NCBI GenBank assembly: GCA_027066935.1
Contig: JAMOMX010000084.1
Coordinates: forward strand, 1-16,429
Length of the DNA stretch: 16,429 nucleotides
Direction: 5' to 3'
Origin: Sulfurimonas sp.
GTDB lineage: Bacteria; Campylobacterota; Campylobacteria; Campylobacterales; Sulfurimonadaceae
Shown here: one piece after another, positions 1 through 7,462 of the stretch
Layout: every line of letters starts with the position of its first letter
Numbering within the stretch: position 1 is the first letter of the stretch
Translations under genes and position numbers: made by a program
The notes under the pieces: generated by a model
Told to the model about the DNA's origin: nothing
The model's database searches: none
The model's input: only the letters and a program-made list of their open reading frames with translations

Positions 1-317
1 TTTTCTAATCGTTTTACATTATAGATACGACCTTGCACAAGCAGAGCATTACTTGGTTTGTCATTGAGTGAAAATTCAAAAAAGAAACTCCCTTGTTTTA
101 TCTGTGTAGAGAGTGCAATACCAAAGAAAATATGATGATTAAATTTTTTTACAACTAAAACAGGTCTTGAAAATATTTTACCTTTACCATCTTGTTCATA
201 GCCTATATTTACACCTATACTTATCCAAAATATATCTCTTTGTTTAAAAATAATCTCTTTTTTACTATTATGAAGCTTTTGTTTTAAGCTATTCCATTTA
301 TTAAACTCTTTATTCAT
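1..317 (-). CDS. PemK/MazF-family toxin (3' end cut off by the window edge)
   Basis: Translating the minus strand from 317 gives an open frame of about 105 residues that runs off the left edge, beginning MNKEFNKWNSLKQKLH. It contains the block GVNIGYEQDGKG, then RPVLVVKKF and a later LSTQIKQG segment. These are the hallmarks of the PemK/MazF endoribonuclease fold: the RPVLV strand supplies the conserved Arg, and the L-S/T-x-x-x-K-x-G segment follows. In this subfamily the protein is usually near 150 residues, so the C-terminal third is missing. The start ATG overlaps the stop of the upstream ORF6N gene by one base (TGATG), so translation is probably coupled. No MazE-type antitoxin is seen next to it. 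Family members cleave mRNA in the cytoplasm; activity here is inferred. Confidence 0.8.
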   Translation of the reverse strand, partial: MNKEFNKWNSLKQKLHNSKKEIIFKQRDIFWISIGVNIGYEQDGKGKIFSRPVLVVKKFNHHIFFGIALSTQIKQGSFFFEFSLNDKPSNALLVQGRIYNVKRLE

Positions 318-766
318 CAGTTATAACCCTCGCCATCAAAAAATACTCCAACACTAAGTCTTTTTTCAATCCTTTCAAGTCGTTCAAACATAAGGGTATT
401 TGAAACTATAGCTTTTCTCATACTTACAAATGGTTCTATTATCTTTATGCTCACATCTATTGCTATATCACTTTTTAGGATAGCACTAAGCATAGAAATA
501 CCTTGTTCTGTAAAAGCATAAGGGTTACTTCCTCCTGGATGTTGTTTTGGTGGTATCACATTTTGTGATACCATAAAGTTTATCTCATCATCCGATAATT
601 CAAACATAAAATCTTTTGGAAATTTATCTATATTTCTTTTTACTGCTTGTTTTAGTGCTCTGTTTTCTACTTGATAAAGCTGTGCTAAATCTCTATCTAA
701 TATTGTTTGTATATTACGCAAAGTATAAATTTTGTTTTCTATATCGTAAACCACTAAGTTGTTCAT
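317..766 (-). CDS. Short ORF6N-domain DNA-binding protein
   Basis: This 149-residue protein carries an ORF6N domain over residues 1-120. The typical blocks are visible: YDIENKIYTLRNIQ, LDRDLAQLYQVENRALKQAVKRN, RFP-like KFPKDFMFELSDDE and the YAFTEQGISMLSAIL signature, ending FVSMRKAI. ORF6N is a phage- and island-associated, presumably DNA-binding domain. The coiled-coil tail that usually follows is very short here (ERLERIEKRLS). The start is taken as the ATG at 766, which overlaps the RhuM stop as ATGA. A TTG six codons upstream is in frame, but the GGAG beside it serves better as the ribosome site for the ATG. Its stop overlaps the toxin start. Given that position, it is a candidate antitoxin or regulator of the downstream toxin (inference). 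Confidence 0.8.
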   Translation of the reverse strand: MNNLVVYDIENKIYTLRNIQTILDRDLAQLYQVENRALKQAVKRNIDKFPKDFMFELSDDEINFMVSQNVIPPKQHPGGSNPYAFTEQGISMLSAILKSDIAIDVSIKIIEPFVSMRKAIVSNTLMFERLERIEKRLSVGVFFDGEGYN

Positions 767-1257
767 GCTACTTTTAAACTCCAATTATTATTTTTACTTG
801 CTTCTTTAGTTCTAAGTTCTTGAGTTTGTAAGCCTTGTTGTATGGTTTTGTTTAGTTCATCTTCTTTTTGTTGTTGTAATCTCTCTTTATTAATAACATA
901 ATCTTTAAAAATATACTCTTTAAGTATATTAGTTGCCCAAATACGAAACTTAGTTGCTTTTTTACTATTTACTCTATACCCTATTGATATGATGGTATCA
1001 AGATTATAAAATTTTGTTTTTTTAATCTGTTTTTTACCCTCTATTGCTCTATATTGAGTGGTGTGTTCCAAAATGGAACATACCATTTTTTCATCCAATT
1101 CACCACTTTTAAATATATTACTCAAATGCTTTGTAATAGCTGGTCTTTGTACTTCAAAGAGTTCAGCTATTTGTCTCTGATTAAGCCAAATAGTTTCATT
1201 TTCAACCATTGTTTTTAACTCAACATTTCCAGTTTCATAGATAACTATATCGCTCAT
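763..1257 (-). CDS. RhuM-family protein, about half the usual length
   Basis: The 164 residues match the N-terminal part of the virulence RhuM family. There is an HTH-like stretch at residues 24-48 (WLNQRQIAELFEVQRPAITKH), and the diagnostic YNLDTIISIGYRVNSKKAT plus FRIWATNILKEY around residues 84-115, followed by DYVINKERL. Full-length RhuM proteins as I recall them are about 300-340 residues, so the C-terminal half is absent. The last residues (NNNWSLKVA) are encoded by the DNA that also holds the GGAG ribosome site and ATG of the ORF6N gene, so the gene seems trimmed to fit the operon. An AAAGG site lies about 8 bases before the ATG. RhuM genes often sit in restriction-modification or other islands; the biochemical role is unknown. 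Confidence 0.8.
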   Translation of the reverse strand: MSDIVIYETGNVELKTMVENETIWLNQRQIAELFEVQRPAITKHLSNIFKSGELDEKMVCSILEHTTQYRAIEGKKQIKKTKFYNLDTIISIGYRVNSKKATKFRIWATNILKEYIFKDYVINKERLQQQKEDELNKTIQQGLQTQELRTKEASKNNNWSLKVA

Positions 1258-1425
1258 AATACAACCTTTGCCAAGTTCTTATTTATTTGTTTTAAGTTCG
1301 AGTTCCTCTTCTATCTGCTCTTGCAACTCTTTTTAAAGCTTTCCATATTATTCCAAATATTAAAATTTATTTTTAATTATTATAGCTAAATTTAAAAAAA
1401 TATACGAGTACATAATTTCAAGTAC
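1258..1425. other. Upstream region of the RhuM gene with a possible 3' gene remnant
   Basis: This stretch should hold the promoter for the minus-strand cassette; it is AT-rich and I see no convincing -35/-10 pair. On the minus strand, 1332 to 1279 reads as KELQEQIEEELELKTNK followed by TAA, ending about 20 bases before the RhuM start. The composition is unlike the surrounding AT-rich spacer and resembles the charged helical end of a protein, but an in-frame stop lies directly upstream (1335-1333). It may be the leftover 3' end of a deleted gene, or chance. The right end is the first copy of the MITE target duplication (1416-1425). Confidence 0.4.
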
Positions 1426-1584
1426 CAGGGCTGTTTCATACTAACAAGTTTTTCTGTTTCGTCACCCTGAACTTGCACCACATGGGCATGATAATTCAGG
1501 GTCTAGTTTTTACTGTATTTTATATTAGATTCCCAGTCAAGCTGAGAATGACTGTACTAATAAGCTTAGTATGAAACAGCCGTG
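1426..1584. mobile_element. MITE-like element, 159 bp, 19-bp inverted ends, 10-bp target duplication
   Basis: The left end CAGGGCTGTTTCATACTAA (1426-1444) and the right end TTAGTATGAAACAGCCGTG (1566-1584) are inverted copies, matching at 18 of 19 positions. They are bracketed exactly by a perfect direct repeat, TTTCAAGTAC, at 1416-1425 and 1585-1594. This is the structure of a transposed element with a 10-bp target duplication. No coding capacity is seen, so it would be mobilised in trans. Inside are two hairpin modules: GTCACCCTGAA (1461-1471) with TTCAGGGT (1495-1502), and ATTCCCAG (1528-1535) with CTGAGAAT (1542-1549). The end sequence and duplication length recall IS4-type elements, but that assignment is a guess. 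Confidence 0.8.
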
Positions 1585-1656
1585 TTTCAAGTACTGCAAT
1601 CTCTTAAGAGTTTTCTATTTTACATATTTTTTTTATATTTTTTTGATAAAATAATA

Positions 1657-1681
1657 ATACCAATCACCATTAAAAGGTAGG
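1657..1681 (+). repeat. Dispersed 25-bp repeat, copy 1, carrying the ribosome site of the next gene
   Basis: The 25 bases begin ATACCAATCA and end ATTAAAAGGTAGG. A second copy at 9069-9093 matches at 23 of 25 positions. The AAAAGGTAGG end lies 6 bases before the ATG at 1688 and is a good Shine-Dalgarno sequence, so here the repeat serves translation. The second copy is not followed by a gene on the same strand. Confidence 0.55.
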
Positions 1682-1687
1682 ATATCT

Positions 1688-2893
1688 ATGTCTAAAAATA
1701 AAAAAATAGCTATTATTGGTGCAGGGGCATCTGGTCTTTTTTGCGCTATTGAGTGTGCTAAAAATAGATTTCAAGTTGATATTTATGAGCAAAATTCTAA
1801 ATGTGCTAAAAAGATTCTTGTTTCTGGAAATGGGCGATGCAATATCACAAACACAACTTTTACTCAAGATGATTACTTTACTCAAAATCCATCTTTTGTA
1901 AAGTATGCTTTAGATAAACTTTCTTTTAAAGAGTTTGAAAAATTTGCCTCATCTGTTGGACTACTTTTAGATATTAAAAATGATGGTAAAGTTTATCCAC
2001 TGAGTAATGAAGCAAAAAGTGTAACAAATTTATTTATAAGTCATGCCAAAAATCTAGGTGTTAATTTTTTTATGGATACCAAAATAACAGATATAAAAAA
2101 ACTCTTTAAAGATTATGATGGCGTAGTTATAGCAACAGGCTCTGAGGCAGCTCCTCATCTTGGTGGAAATGCTGATGGACAAAAATTTGCAAAAGAGTTT
2201 GGACACAATATAATACCTACATACCCATCTTTAGTTCAATTACACCTAAATTCATCCCTTACAACCAATATGAGCGGAGCTAAAATTGATGGAGAGGTTA
2301 CACTTTTTATAAATAACTCTAAAACACTACAAACACAAGGAGATATACTCTTTACAGATTATGGAGTATCAGGTTTTGCAATTTTAGATATCTCTCAAAT
2401 GGCATCTGAATCTTTGATGAACTATCAAGCTGTTGATATTGTTATAAACTTGCTTCCATCTTTTACAACACAAAAATTATCATCACATATTATGAAACTC
2501 TCTAATATAAATTCTAATATGACAATACTAAATATTTTACATGGTTTAATCCCTATTAAAATCGCTAAAGTAGTTTTAAATTTACTAGAATTATCACACT
2601 CCATGAAAGCTAAAGAGTTAAATACTAAAGATTCTAAAAAATTAGCAAACAAAATATTAAACTGGAAATTTGAGGTTAATGATACTCACGGATTTCGTCA
2701 TGCAGAGGTATCTGGTGGTGGAGTTGATGTAGATGAAATAAATCCACATACAATGGAATCATTAAAACAACCAAACTTATACTTTTGTGGTGAAGTTTTA
2801 GATGTAGTTGGTAGACGTGGAGGATATAACTTTGCTTGGGCTTGGGCTAGTGCTTTTGTGGTTGCTAAAAAACTTACAAATAAACACCTATGA
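1688..2893 (+). CDS. HI0933/BaiN-family FAD-dependent oxidoreductase
   Basis: The 401-residue protein opens with a dinucleotide-binding Rossmann motif (IAIIGAGASGLFCAIECA, GxGxxG at 11-16) with the ribose-binding Glu of the Rossmann fold at 34. It continues with the family signature KKILVSGNGRCNITN (41-55). A second flavin motif, VVIATGSEAAPHLGG, follows in the first third, and DILFTDYGVSGFAILDIS lies mid-protein. The C-terminal GEVLDVVGRRGGYNFAWAWASA is the closing FAD-contact motif. All are typical of the HI0933-like flavoproteins (annotated as NAD(P)/FAD-dependent or aminoacetone oxidase family), and the length is normal. The protein is cytoplasmic and its substrate is not known for this group. 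The ATG at 1688 follows AAAAGGTAGG at good spacing. It is separated from the cassette by the MITE and from the next gene by 82 bases. Confidence 0.9.
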   Translation: MSKNKKIAIIGAGASGLFCAIECAKNRFQVDIYEQNSKCAKKILVSGNGRCNITNTTFTQDDYFTQNPSFVKYALDKLSFKEFEKFASSVGLLLDIKNDGKVYPLSNEAKSVTNLFISHAKNLGVNFFMDTKITDIKKLFKDYDGVVIATGSEAAPHLGGNADGQKFAKEFGHNIIPTYPSLVQLHLNSSLTTNMSGAKIDGEVTLFINNSKTLQTQGDILFTDYGVSGFAILDISQMASESLMNYQAVDIVINLLPSFTTQKLSSHIMKLSNINSNMTILNILHGLIPIKIAKVVLNLLELSHSMKAKELNTKDSKKLANKILNWKFEVNDTHGFRHAEVSGGGVDVDEINPHTMESLKQPNLYFCGEVLDVVGRRGGYNFAWAWASAFVVAKKLTNKHL

Positions 2894-2975
2894 AAACAAT
2901 CATTATTTATTGAGTAAATTGTTAAAGATTAATTAATTTAAGATAGTGTATGATATACGAAATAAAGGAAAAAGA

Positions 2976-4175
2976 ATGAAAATAATTTTACTATTTAGCT
3001 TACTATTTACATCACTATTAGCAGCTCAAACACAAAATGAAAATTTTGTAACTCTATATTTTAAAGAAATTATCGGTTTTATCATAATATTAACTTTATT
3101 TATAATCTTTTTAATTACAAGAAAAAACAAACATGCTAAAAAACAAAATTTAGATGTTTTTAGTAATGATACTAGAAATATTAAAACTAAAGAGGTTAAA
3201 CCAAAAGTAGAAAAAAATATCAATCAAGTCAACAATAATAAAACTCAAAACAATGAGCCAATAATTATAAATAAAGTTGATGAACCTAAAAATACTGAAT
3301 CTATTGTTATAGAAAAAGTTGCGGATGTTAAAGAGAAAAATCAAAATACTAGCTCAATTGAAATTAAAAAAATAAAACAATATACTAAAAAGAAAAAAGA
3401 TGATTTTAAAGATTTTAAAGATTCTAGAATTATGATAGCTGAAGATAATATGATTAACCAAAAAGTTGTAAGTGGTTTATTATCAACTTCTGGTATACAT
3501 ATCGTAATAGTAGATGATGGATTAGAAGCTATAAATTATTTAAAAAAAGATAATGATTTTTGTATAATACTGATGGATGCTCATATGCCAAATATGGATG
3601 GCTATGAAGCAACAAAACTAATTCGTCAAGAAGAAAAATATCAACATATTACAGTTGTAGCACTAAGCGGTGATACTGCTACAGATGATATTAGAAAGAT
3701 GAAAGAAGCAGGTATGCAAGAACACCTTGAGAAGCCCCTAAGAATAAATGCACTATATAGTGTACTAGCTGCATATTCTTTTAACAGAAAAGATGGTGTA
3801 GATTTAAATAAAAAAATACTTAGCAACAATAATAGTGGGCAGGAGTTATCTACAGAACTCGGTATCGAGATTTGTGGTGGAGATGAAGGTTTTTATAAAG
3901 AGATTTTAAAAGATTTTATAAATGATTATTCAGACTCAATAACAAAGATTCAAAACTTTTTAAATAATAACAAATTTTCAAAGGTAGATGAACTGCTCTT
4001 AGACATTAGTGGTGTTGTAGCAAATATTGGAGCTACAAATATTGAAAACTTAGTTAAAGGTTTCAAGCTATCTCTTAAAACCCCAGATGATGAAAAATAT
4101 ATACTGCTATTTAAGCAATACGCAAAACATCATAGAGCTTTAGAGAATGAAATAAGAAAATATTTAGCTCAATAA
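2976..4175 (+). CDS. Membrane-anchored receiver protein with a histidine-less Hpt-like domain
   Basis: The start is set at the ATG at 2976, preceded by AAAGGAAAAAGA. An in-frame GTG ten codons upstream lacks such a site and would spoil the signal sequence. The 399 residues read as: a hydrophobic leader (MKIILLFSLLFTSLLAA), a short outside segment, a membrane helix at about 31-48 followed by RKNKHAKK, and a Lys/Asn-rich linker to about 148. A receiver domain follows (about 150-268) with E156/D157, phospho-acceptor D201, S231 and K253 in place. The last ~105 residues follow the Hpt pattern up to NIGATNIENL. However, the phospho-accepting His position, four before G346, holds Leu342, so phosphotransfer looks lost. 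No kinase domain is present. It probably reports receiver phosphorylation at the inner membrane; its partners are unknown. Confidence 0.8.
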   Translation: MKIILLFSLLFTSLLAAQTQNENFVTLYFKEIIGFIIILTLFIIFLITRKNKHAKKQNLDVFSNDTRNIKTKEVKPKVEKNINQVNNNKTQNNEPIIINKVDEPKNTESIVIEKVADVKEKNQNTSSIEIKKIKQYTKKKKDDFKDFKDSRIMIAEDNMINQKVVSGLLSTSGIHIVIVDDGLEAINYLKKDNDFCIILMDAHMPNMDGYEATKLIRQEEKYQHITVVALSGDTATDDIRKMKEAGMQEHLEKPLRINALYSVLAAYSFNRKDGVDLNKKILSNNNSGQELSTELGIEICGGDEGFYKEILKDFINDYSDSITKIQNFLNNNKFSKVDELLLDISGVVANIGATNIENLVKGFKLSLKTPDDEKYILLFKQYAKHHRALENEIRKYLAQ

Positions 4176-4907
4176 TTATAAAAACCATTTTAAGCTATCT
4201 CTAAGTTCAACCACTTTCCCAACCACTATGAGTGCAGGTGTTGGAATATTTTTAGCTTTTAGCGATATATTTGCAAGAGTCCCAACAATAACTTGTTGCT
4301 CTTTTGTAGTCCCTTTTGATATCACAGCAACTGGATAATTTTCACCTTTACCAATTCCAATAAGTTTATTACTAATTTTATCAAGATTATGAAGCCCCAT
4401 TAAAAAAACAATTGTTTCATCACTCTTTAACTCATCCCAATCGATACTAGAAAAATTTCTATTTGAAGCTTCATGCCCAGTTACTACTCTAAAACTTTTA
4501 GATATACCTCTATGTGTGACAGGAATTCCAGCGTATGCTGGTACGGATATAGCAGAGGTTATCCCTGGAATAATTTCAAACTCTACCTCTCTTTTAAAAA
4601 GATAAAGTGCTTCCTCCCCTCCTCTACCAAAGACAAATGGATCGCCACCTTTTAAACGAACAACATTTTCATATTTTAGTGAACTTTTATAAATCACTTC
4701 ATTTATATCATCTTGTGGCATGATATGACGACCATCTTCTTTGCCAACATATATAAACTCACAACCATTTTTTGCTTTTTTCAAAATTTCTGGATTAGCT
4801 AAACGATCATAAATAATCACATCAGCCTCTTGAATAATTCGTAATGCTTTAATAGTTAATAATTCTATATCACCTGGTCCTGCACCAGTTAAATATACTT
4901 TACTCAA
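4176..4907 (-). CDS. cobA: Uroporphyrinogen-III C-methyltransferase (SUMT)
   Basis: This 243-residue protein converts uroporphyrinogen III to precorrin-2 using two S-adenosylmethionines, feeding sirohaem and cobalamin synthesis. Diagnostic blocks are GAGPGDIELLT (8-18), VRLKGGDPFVFGRGGEE (83-99) and IIPGITSAISVPAYAGIPVTHRG-type loop (about 112-134). The length matches the stand-alone enzyme, without the CysG dehydrogenase/ferrochelatase half. The start is TTG at 4907, supported by GAGGAG five to six bases upstream; no ATG is close. It follows trpC by 32 bases and is probably co-transcribed. Its stop codon directly abuts the stop of the convergent receiver gene, with no base between. Confidence 0.93.
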   Translation of the reverse strand: MSKVYLTGAGPGDIELLTIKALRIIQEADVIIYDRLANPEILKKAKNGCEFIYVGKEDGRHIMPQDDINEVIYKSSLKYENVVRLKGGDPFVFGRGGEEALYLFKREVEFEIIPGITSAISVPAYAGIPVTHRGISKSFRVVTGHEASNRNFSSIDWDELKSDETIVFLMGLHNLDKISNKLIGIGKGENYPVAVISKGTTKEQQVIVGTLANISLKAKNIPTPALIVVGKVVELRDSLKWFL

Positions 4908-4939
4908 ATTTTCTCCTCAAAGAAAAACTAAATCAAGAA

Positions 4940-5731
4940 TCAAGTATTGCCTGATTTTAGTTTTTTAAGTGCCATTTCTTCATTGTCTGTACGCATTAAA
5001 GATTCACCAACCAAAAAAGCATCAACACCAGCTTTACTCAAATCTTCTAGTTGCCCATGCTCATAAATTCCACTCTCAGCTATAATGATTTTTCCATTTG
5101 GTATCATAGGTATCAAATCATAACAGAGGTTCATATCCATCTCAAAAGTTTTTAGATTTCTATGGTTAATTCCAATTATATCACTTCCAGCATAGATAGC
5201 TTTAATTAAGTCTGATTTATCATGAACTTCAACTAAAGCCTCCATACCTAAATGACGTGTATAAGCAAGTAGCTCTTTTAACTCTTTTTTGCTAAGTGCA
5301 GCAGCTATCAGTAAAATAAAATCAGCACCATGAACCATAGCTTCTAATATTTGATATTTTGATACTATAAAATCTTTTCTAAGCAGGGGGATAGATACAT
5401 ATCTTCTAATTCCACCAAGGTAGTCTAAGTTACCTTGAAAAAAATGTGGCTCAGTTAAAACAGAGATAGCACTAGCTCCACCTCTTTCATAAGCTTGTGC
5501 AATCTCTAATGGATCAAAATCTTCACGAATAACACCTTTTGATGGAGAAGCTTTTTTAACCTCTGCAATTATTCTATATGGATCTTTTTGTGTAGCTTTA
5601 AGGAATGGTATTACATCACGAGGTACTCTTGCATTATATGCTAAAGAACGACCTAACCAGTCAAGAGAGAACTCTTTTTCCCTTTTTTTTAAATCTTCTT
5701 TTGTTTTTTTTATAATATCGTCTAAAATCAT
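4940..5731 (-). CDS. trpC: Indole-3-glycerol phosphate synthase
   Basis: The 263-residue TIM-barrel enzyme closes the indole ring of carboxyphenylamino-deoxyribulose phosphate in tryptophan synthesis. Catalytic residues can be placed: E57 and K59 in AEVKKASPSKG, K119 in LLRKDF, E168 in ALVEVH, N189 in GINHRNL, and E219/S220 in AESGI. Length is normal, with no fused TrpF. No other trp gene is in the window, so it is away from a trp operon. It sits between a TPR lipoprotein gene (71 bases upstream) and cobA. The ATG at 5731 has no good Shine-Dalgarno; a TATAAT ends three bases before the ATG (5735-5740, minus strand), too close to serve as its promoter unless the transcript is leaderless. Confidence 0.95.
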   Translation of the reverse strand: MILDDIIKKTKEDLKKREKEFSLDWLGRSLAYNARVPRDVIPFLKATQKDPYRIIAEVKKASPSKGVIREDFDPLEIAQAYERGGASAISVLTEPHFFQGNLDYLGGIRRYVSIPLLRKDFIVSKYQILEAMVHGADFILLIAAALSKKELKELLAYTRHLGMEALVEVHDKSDLIKAIYAGSDIIGINHRNLKTFEMDMNLCYDLIPMIPNGKIIIAESGIYEHGQLEDLSKAGVDAFLVGESLMRTDNEEMALKKLKSGNT

Positions 5732-5802
5732 TTTATTATAGTTAGAATCTCTTTAACGAGCATATTTACCTTGTTAAATGTAGCCGGAAAAGAAATAGAT
5801 TC

Positions 5803-7089
5803 TTACTGTTTTCCTTTATTTTTAATTTGTTTACATTTTTTAATTTTTTCGTAATGCTCTAAAACTTCAGGTTCATTACCACCCTCTAATTTCATAACTT
5901 TAAGTATCAATTTTTCAGCTTTTGAACATTTACCTAATTTATAATAACCCCAAGCCATAGAATCAAGATAATAAGAGGAATCTGGTTGCTGTTTTAATGC
6001 TTTTTGTATATATGTCATCCCAAGTTTAACATCTATTTCATGATCAATTAAAAGATATCCAAGATAGTTAAGATATAAAGCATTATCATCATCTATCTGA
6101 AGTACTCTTTTTAATTTATTTATAACTCTACTTTGCATCCCAATATCATTTTTATCTTTAGCTGATTCATATTTAAAAATAGCGTTTTGACCTAAGTAGT
6201 CTATCTCGGCTGTATCATTATAAATCTTCATCGCTTGCTTAGTTGCTTTGTCGTAGTTTTTTAATTGTATATAAAGCTGCAAAAGTAATTTATCATCACT
6301 AGAACTATCTTCTAAAAAAGTCATAAGCTTTATATAATCTTTTTTATATCCATAAATTTGAATAATTTTTTTAGTTACCTCTTCATCTTTGTCAATTTCA
6401 TATAATCTTAAATAGGTTGATAATAAACCATCTATATCGTTCTCATCACTATAAAAACTAAGCAATCTGTTACATATCAATTTTGAGCATCCATAGATCA
6501 AAGAGTGAGACTCTAGTTGAGCTATTGCATCTTTTTTTCTATCCATATTAACATAAAGAATTACAGAGAGTCTATCTAAAACTTTTTCATTAAAATCTTT
6601 TGCATAGGCACTCTCTAAATATTTTAAAGCAGTGTCATACTTTTGAAGTTTTACATATATTTCACTAGCTAGTATATAATCGTTAACCTCTTGTGATTCT
6701 TGAACTAAAAGTATCGATATTGTTTTAGCTAGTTCAAGCTCATTTAAACTAATTAAAGCTACTATTTTTATCCGTATGAGATTAAAATCTTTAAATTCAC
6801 CTAAAGTAATTTCATCTACTCTTTTTACAATTTTTTCATATTGTTTATCTGATAAATCATTTTTTAAAGAGCGGTATAGATACTCTTTTTTATCAGATTT
6901 TATATACAATATATTAAAAATATCAGATGCTATAGTGTAATTTCTTAGTTCTTCTGCTCTTAGAGCTATAAGAATCATCTTATCTTCTTGCTCAAAAGCT
7001 TTTTCATTGTTTGCTACTTGAAAATTCGGCGATGTGCTACACCCACCAAATGCAAATAGTAAAAAAAGTATAACTAAATAGTTATACAT
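5803..7089 (-). CDS. TPR-repeat lipoprotein
   Basis: The 428-residue protein begins MYNYLVILFLLFAFGGC, a short hydrophobic leader ending in a lipobox-like FGGC with Cys17, so it is probably a lipid-anchored envelope protein. The body is helical throughout, with loosely conserved tetratricopeptide units. The clearest are near the C terminus (DNALYLNYLGYLLIDH, then SSYYLDSMAWGYYKLGKCSKAEKLI), a pattern shared with other bacterial TPR lipoproteins. The end is Lys-rich. The start is placed at 7089 so that the leader is intact; an ATG at 7110 is also possible. With either start it overlaps the YkgJ-like gene upstream, pointing to an operon. Function is unknown; TPR lipoproteins commonly scaffold envelope complexes. 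Confidence 0.8.
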   Translation of the reverse strand: MYNYLVILFLLFAFGGCSTSPNFQVANNEKAFEQEDKMILIALRAEELRNYTIASDIFNILYIKSDKKEYLYRSLKNDLSDKQYEKIVKRVDEITLGEFKDFNLIRIKIVALISLNELELAKTISILLVQESQEVNDYILASEIYVKLQKYDTALKYLESAYAKDFNEKVLDRLSVILYVNMDRKKDAIAQLESHSLIYGCSKLICNRLLSFYSDENDIDGLLSTYLRLYEIDKDEEVTKKIIQIYGYKKDYIKLMTFLEDSSSDDKLLLQLYIQLKNYDKATKQAMKIYNDTAEIDYLGQNAIFKYESAKDKNDIGMQSRVINKLKRVLQIDDDNALYLNYLGYLLIDHEIDVKLGMTYIQKALKQQPDSSYYLDSMAWGYYKLGKCSKAEKLILKVMKLEGGNEPEVLEHYEKIKKCKQIKNKGKQ

Positions 7090-7462
7090 TAATAATCCCG
7101 GGACATTCATCTTTTAATTCACCAATTCTTGTTTTATAATAGTCCCAAAATGGAAATGTTTTACACTGAGTAGGTCTAACATCATAAATTTTGCAACCAT
7201 TTAACTCTTTATTATAAAAAATACATTCATAACTACCATCAACTTTATTCTCTTTTATTGAGTACTTGAAACCCTTTTTAAAAAGGTATTTTGACACAAG
7301 TTGTTTAATATCAATAAACAAAACCTCACTTATTGCTAAAGCTTCATTTTTTGTGACATATATATAACCACTCTCTCCTGTACAACACTTCCCCTCACAC
7401 TCCTTGCATGCTAGAGGATTAAAGGTGAAGTTGTAGCCATCTTTTTTTATTAGATTTGACAT
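7082..7462 (-). CDS. YkgJ-family cysteine-cluster protein
   Basis: This 126-residue protein has the CxxCxGxCC motif of the family at residues 19-27 (C19, C22, C26, C27), followed by C80, C90, C100 and C120 in the expected settings: GCKIYDVRPTQCKTFPFW and DECPGI. The eight cysteines suggest a bound metal, zinc or iron-sulfur; the family's function is not settled. No signal peptide is seen, so it should be cytoplasmic. It overlaps the methyltransferase gene by 13 bases and the lipoprotein gene by 8, so all three are likely translated from one message. Confidence 0.9.
   Translation of the reverse strand: MSNLIKKDGYNFTFNPLACKECEGKCCTGESGYIYVTKNEALAISEVLFIDIKQLVSKYLFKKGFKYSIKENKVDGSYECIFYNKELNGCKIYDVRPTQCKTFPFWDYYKTRIGELKDECPGIINV

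Noticed and set aside
767..784. TTG start giving a longer ORF6N protein
   Set aside because: The extra codons contain the GGAG ribosome site for the ATG at 766, which also gives a standard ATGA overlap.
2946..2975. GTG start ten codons upstream of the receiver gene
   Set aside because: It lacks a ribosome site and would put charged residues before a normal signal leader; the ATG at 2976 has AAAGGA at good spacing.
5675..5700. A/T homopolymer runs in trpC as possible phase-variation tracts
   Set aside because: Runs of seven or eight A/T are common in this AT-rich DNA and lie in a housekeeping gene; no long G/C tract of the type used by Campylobacterota was seen.
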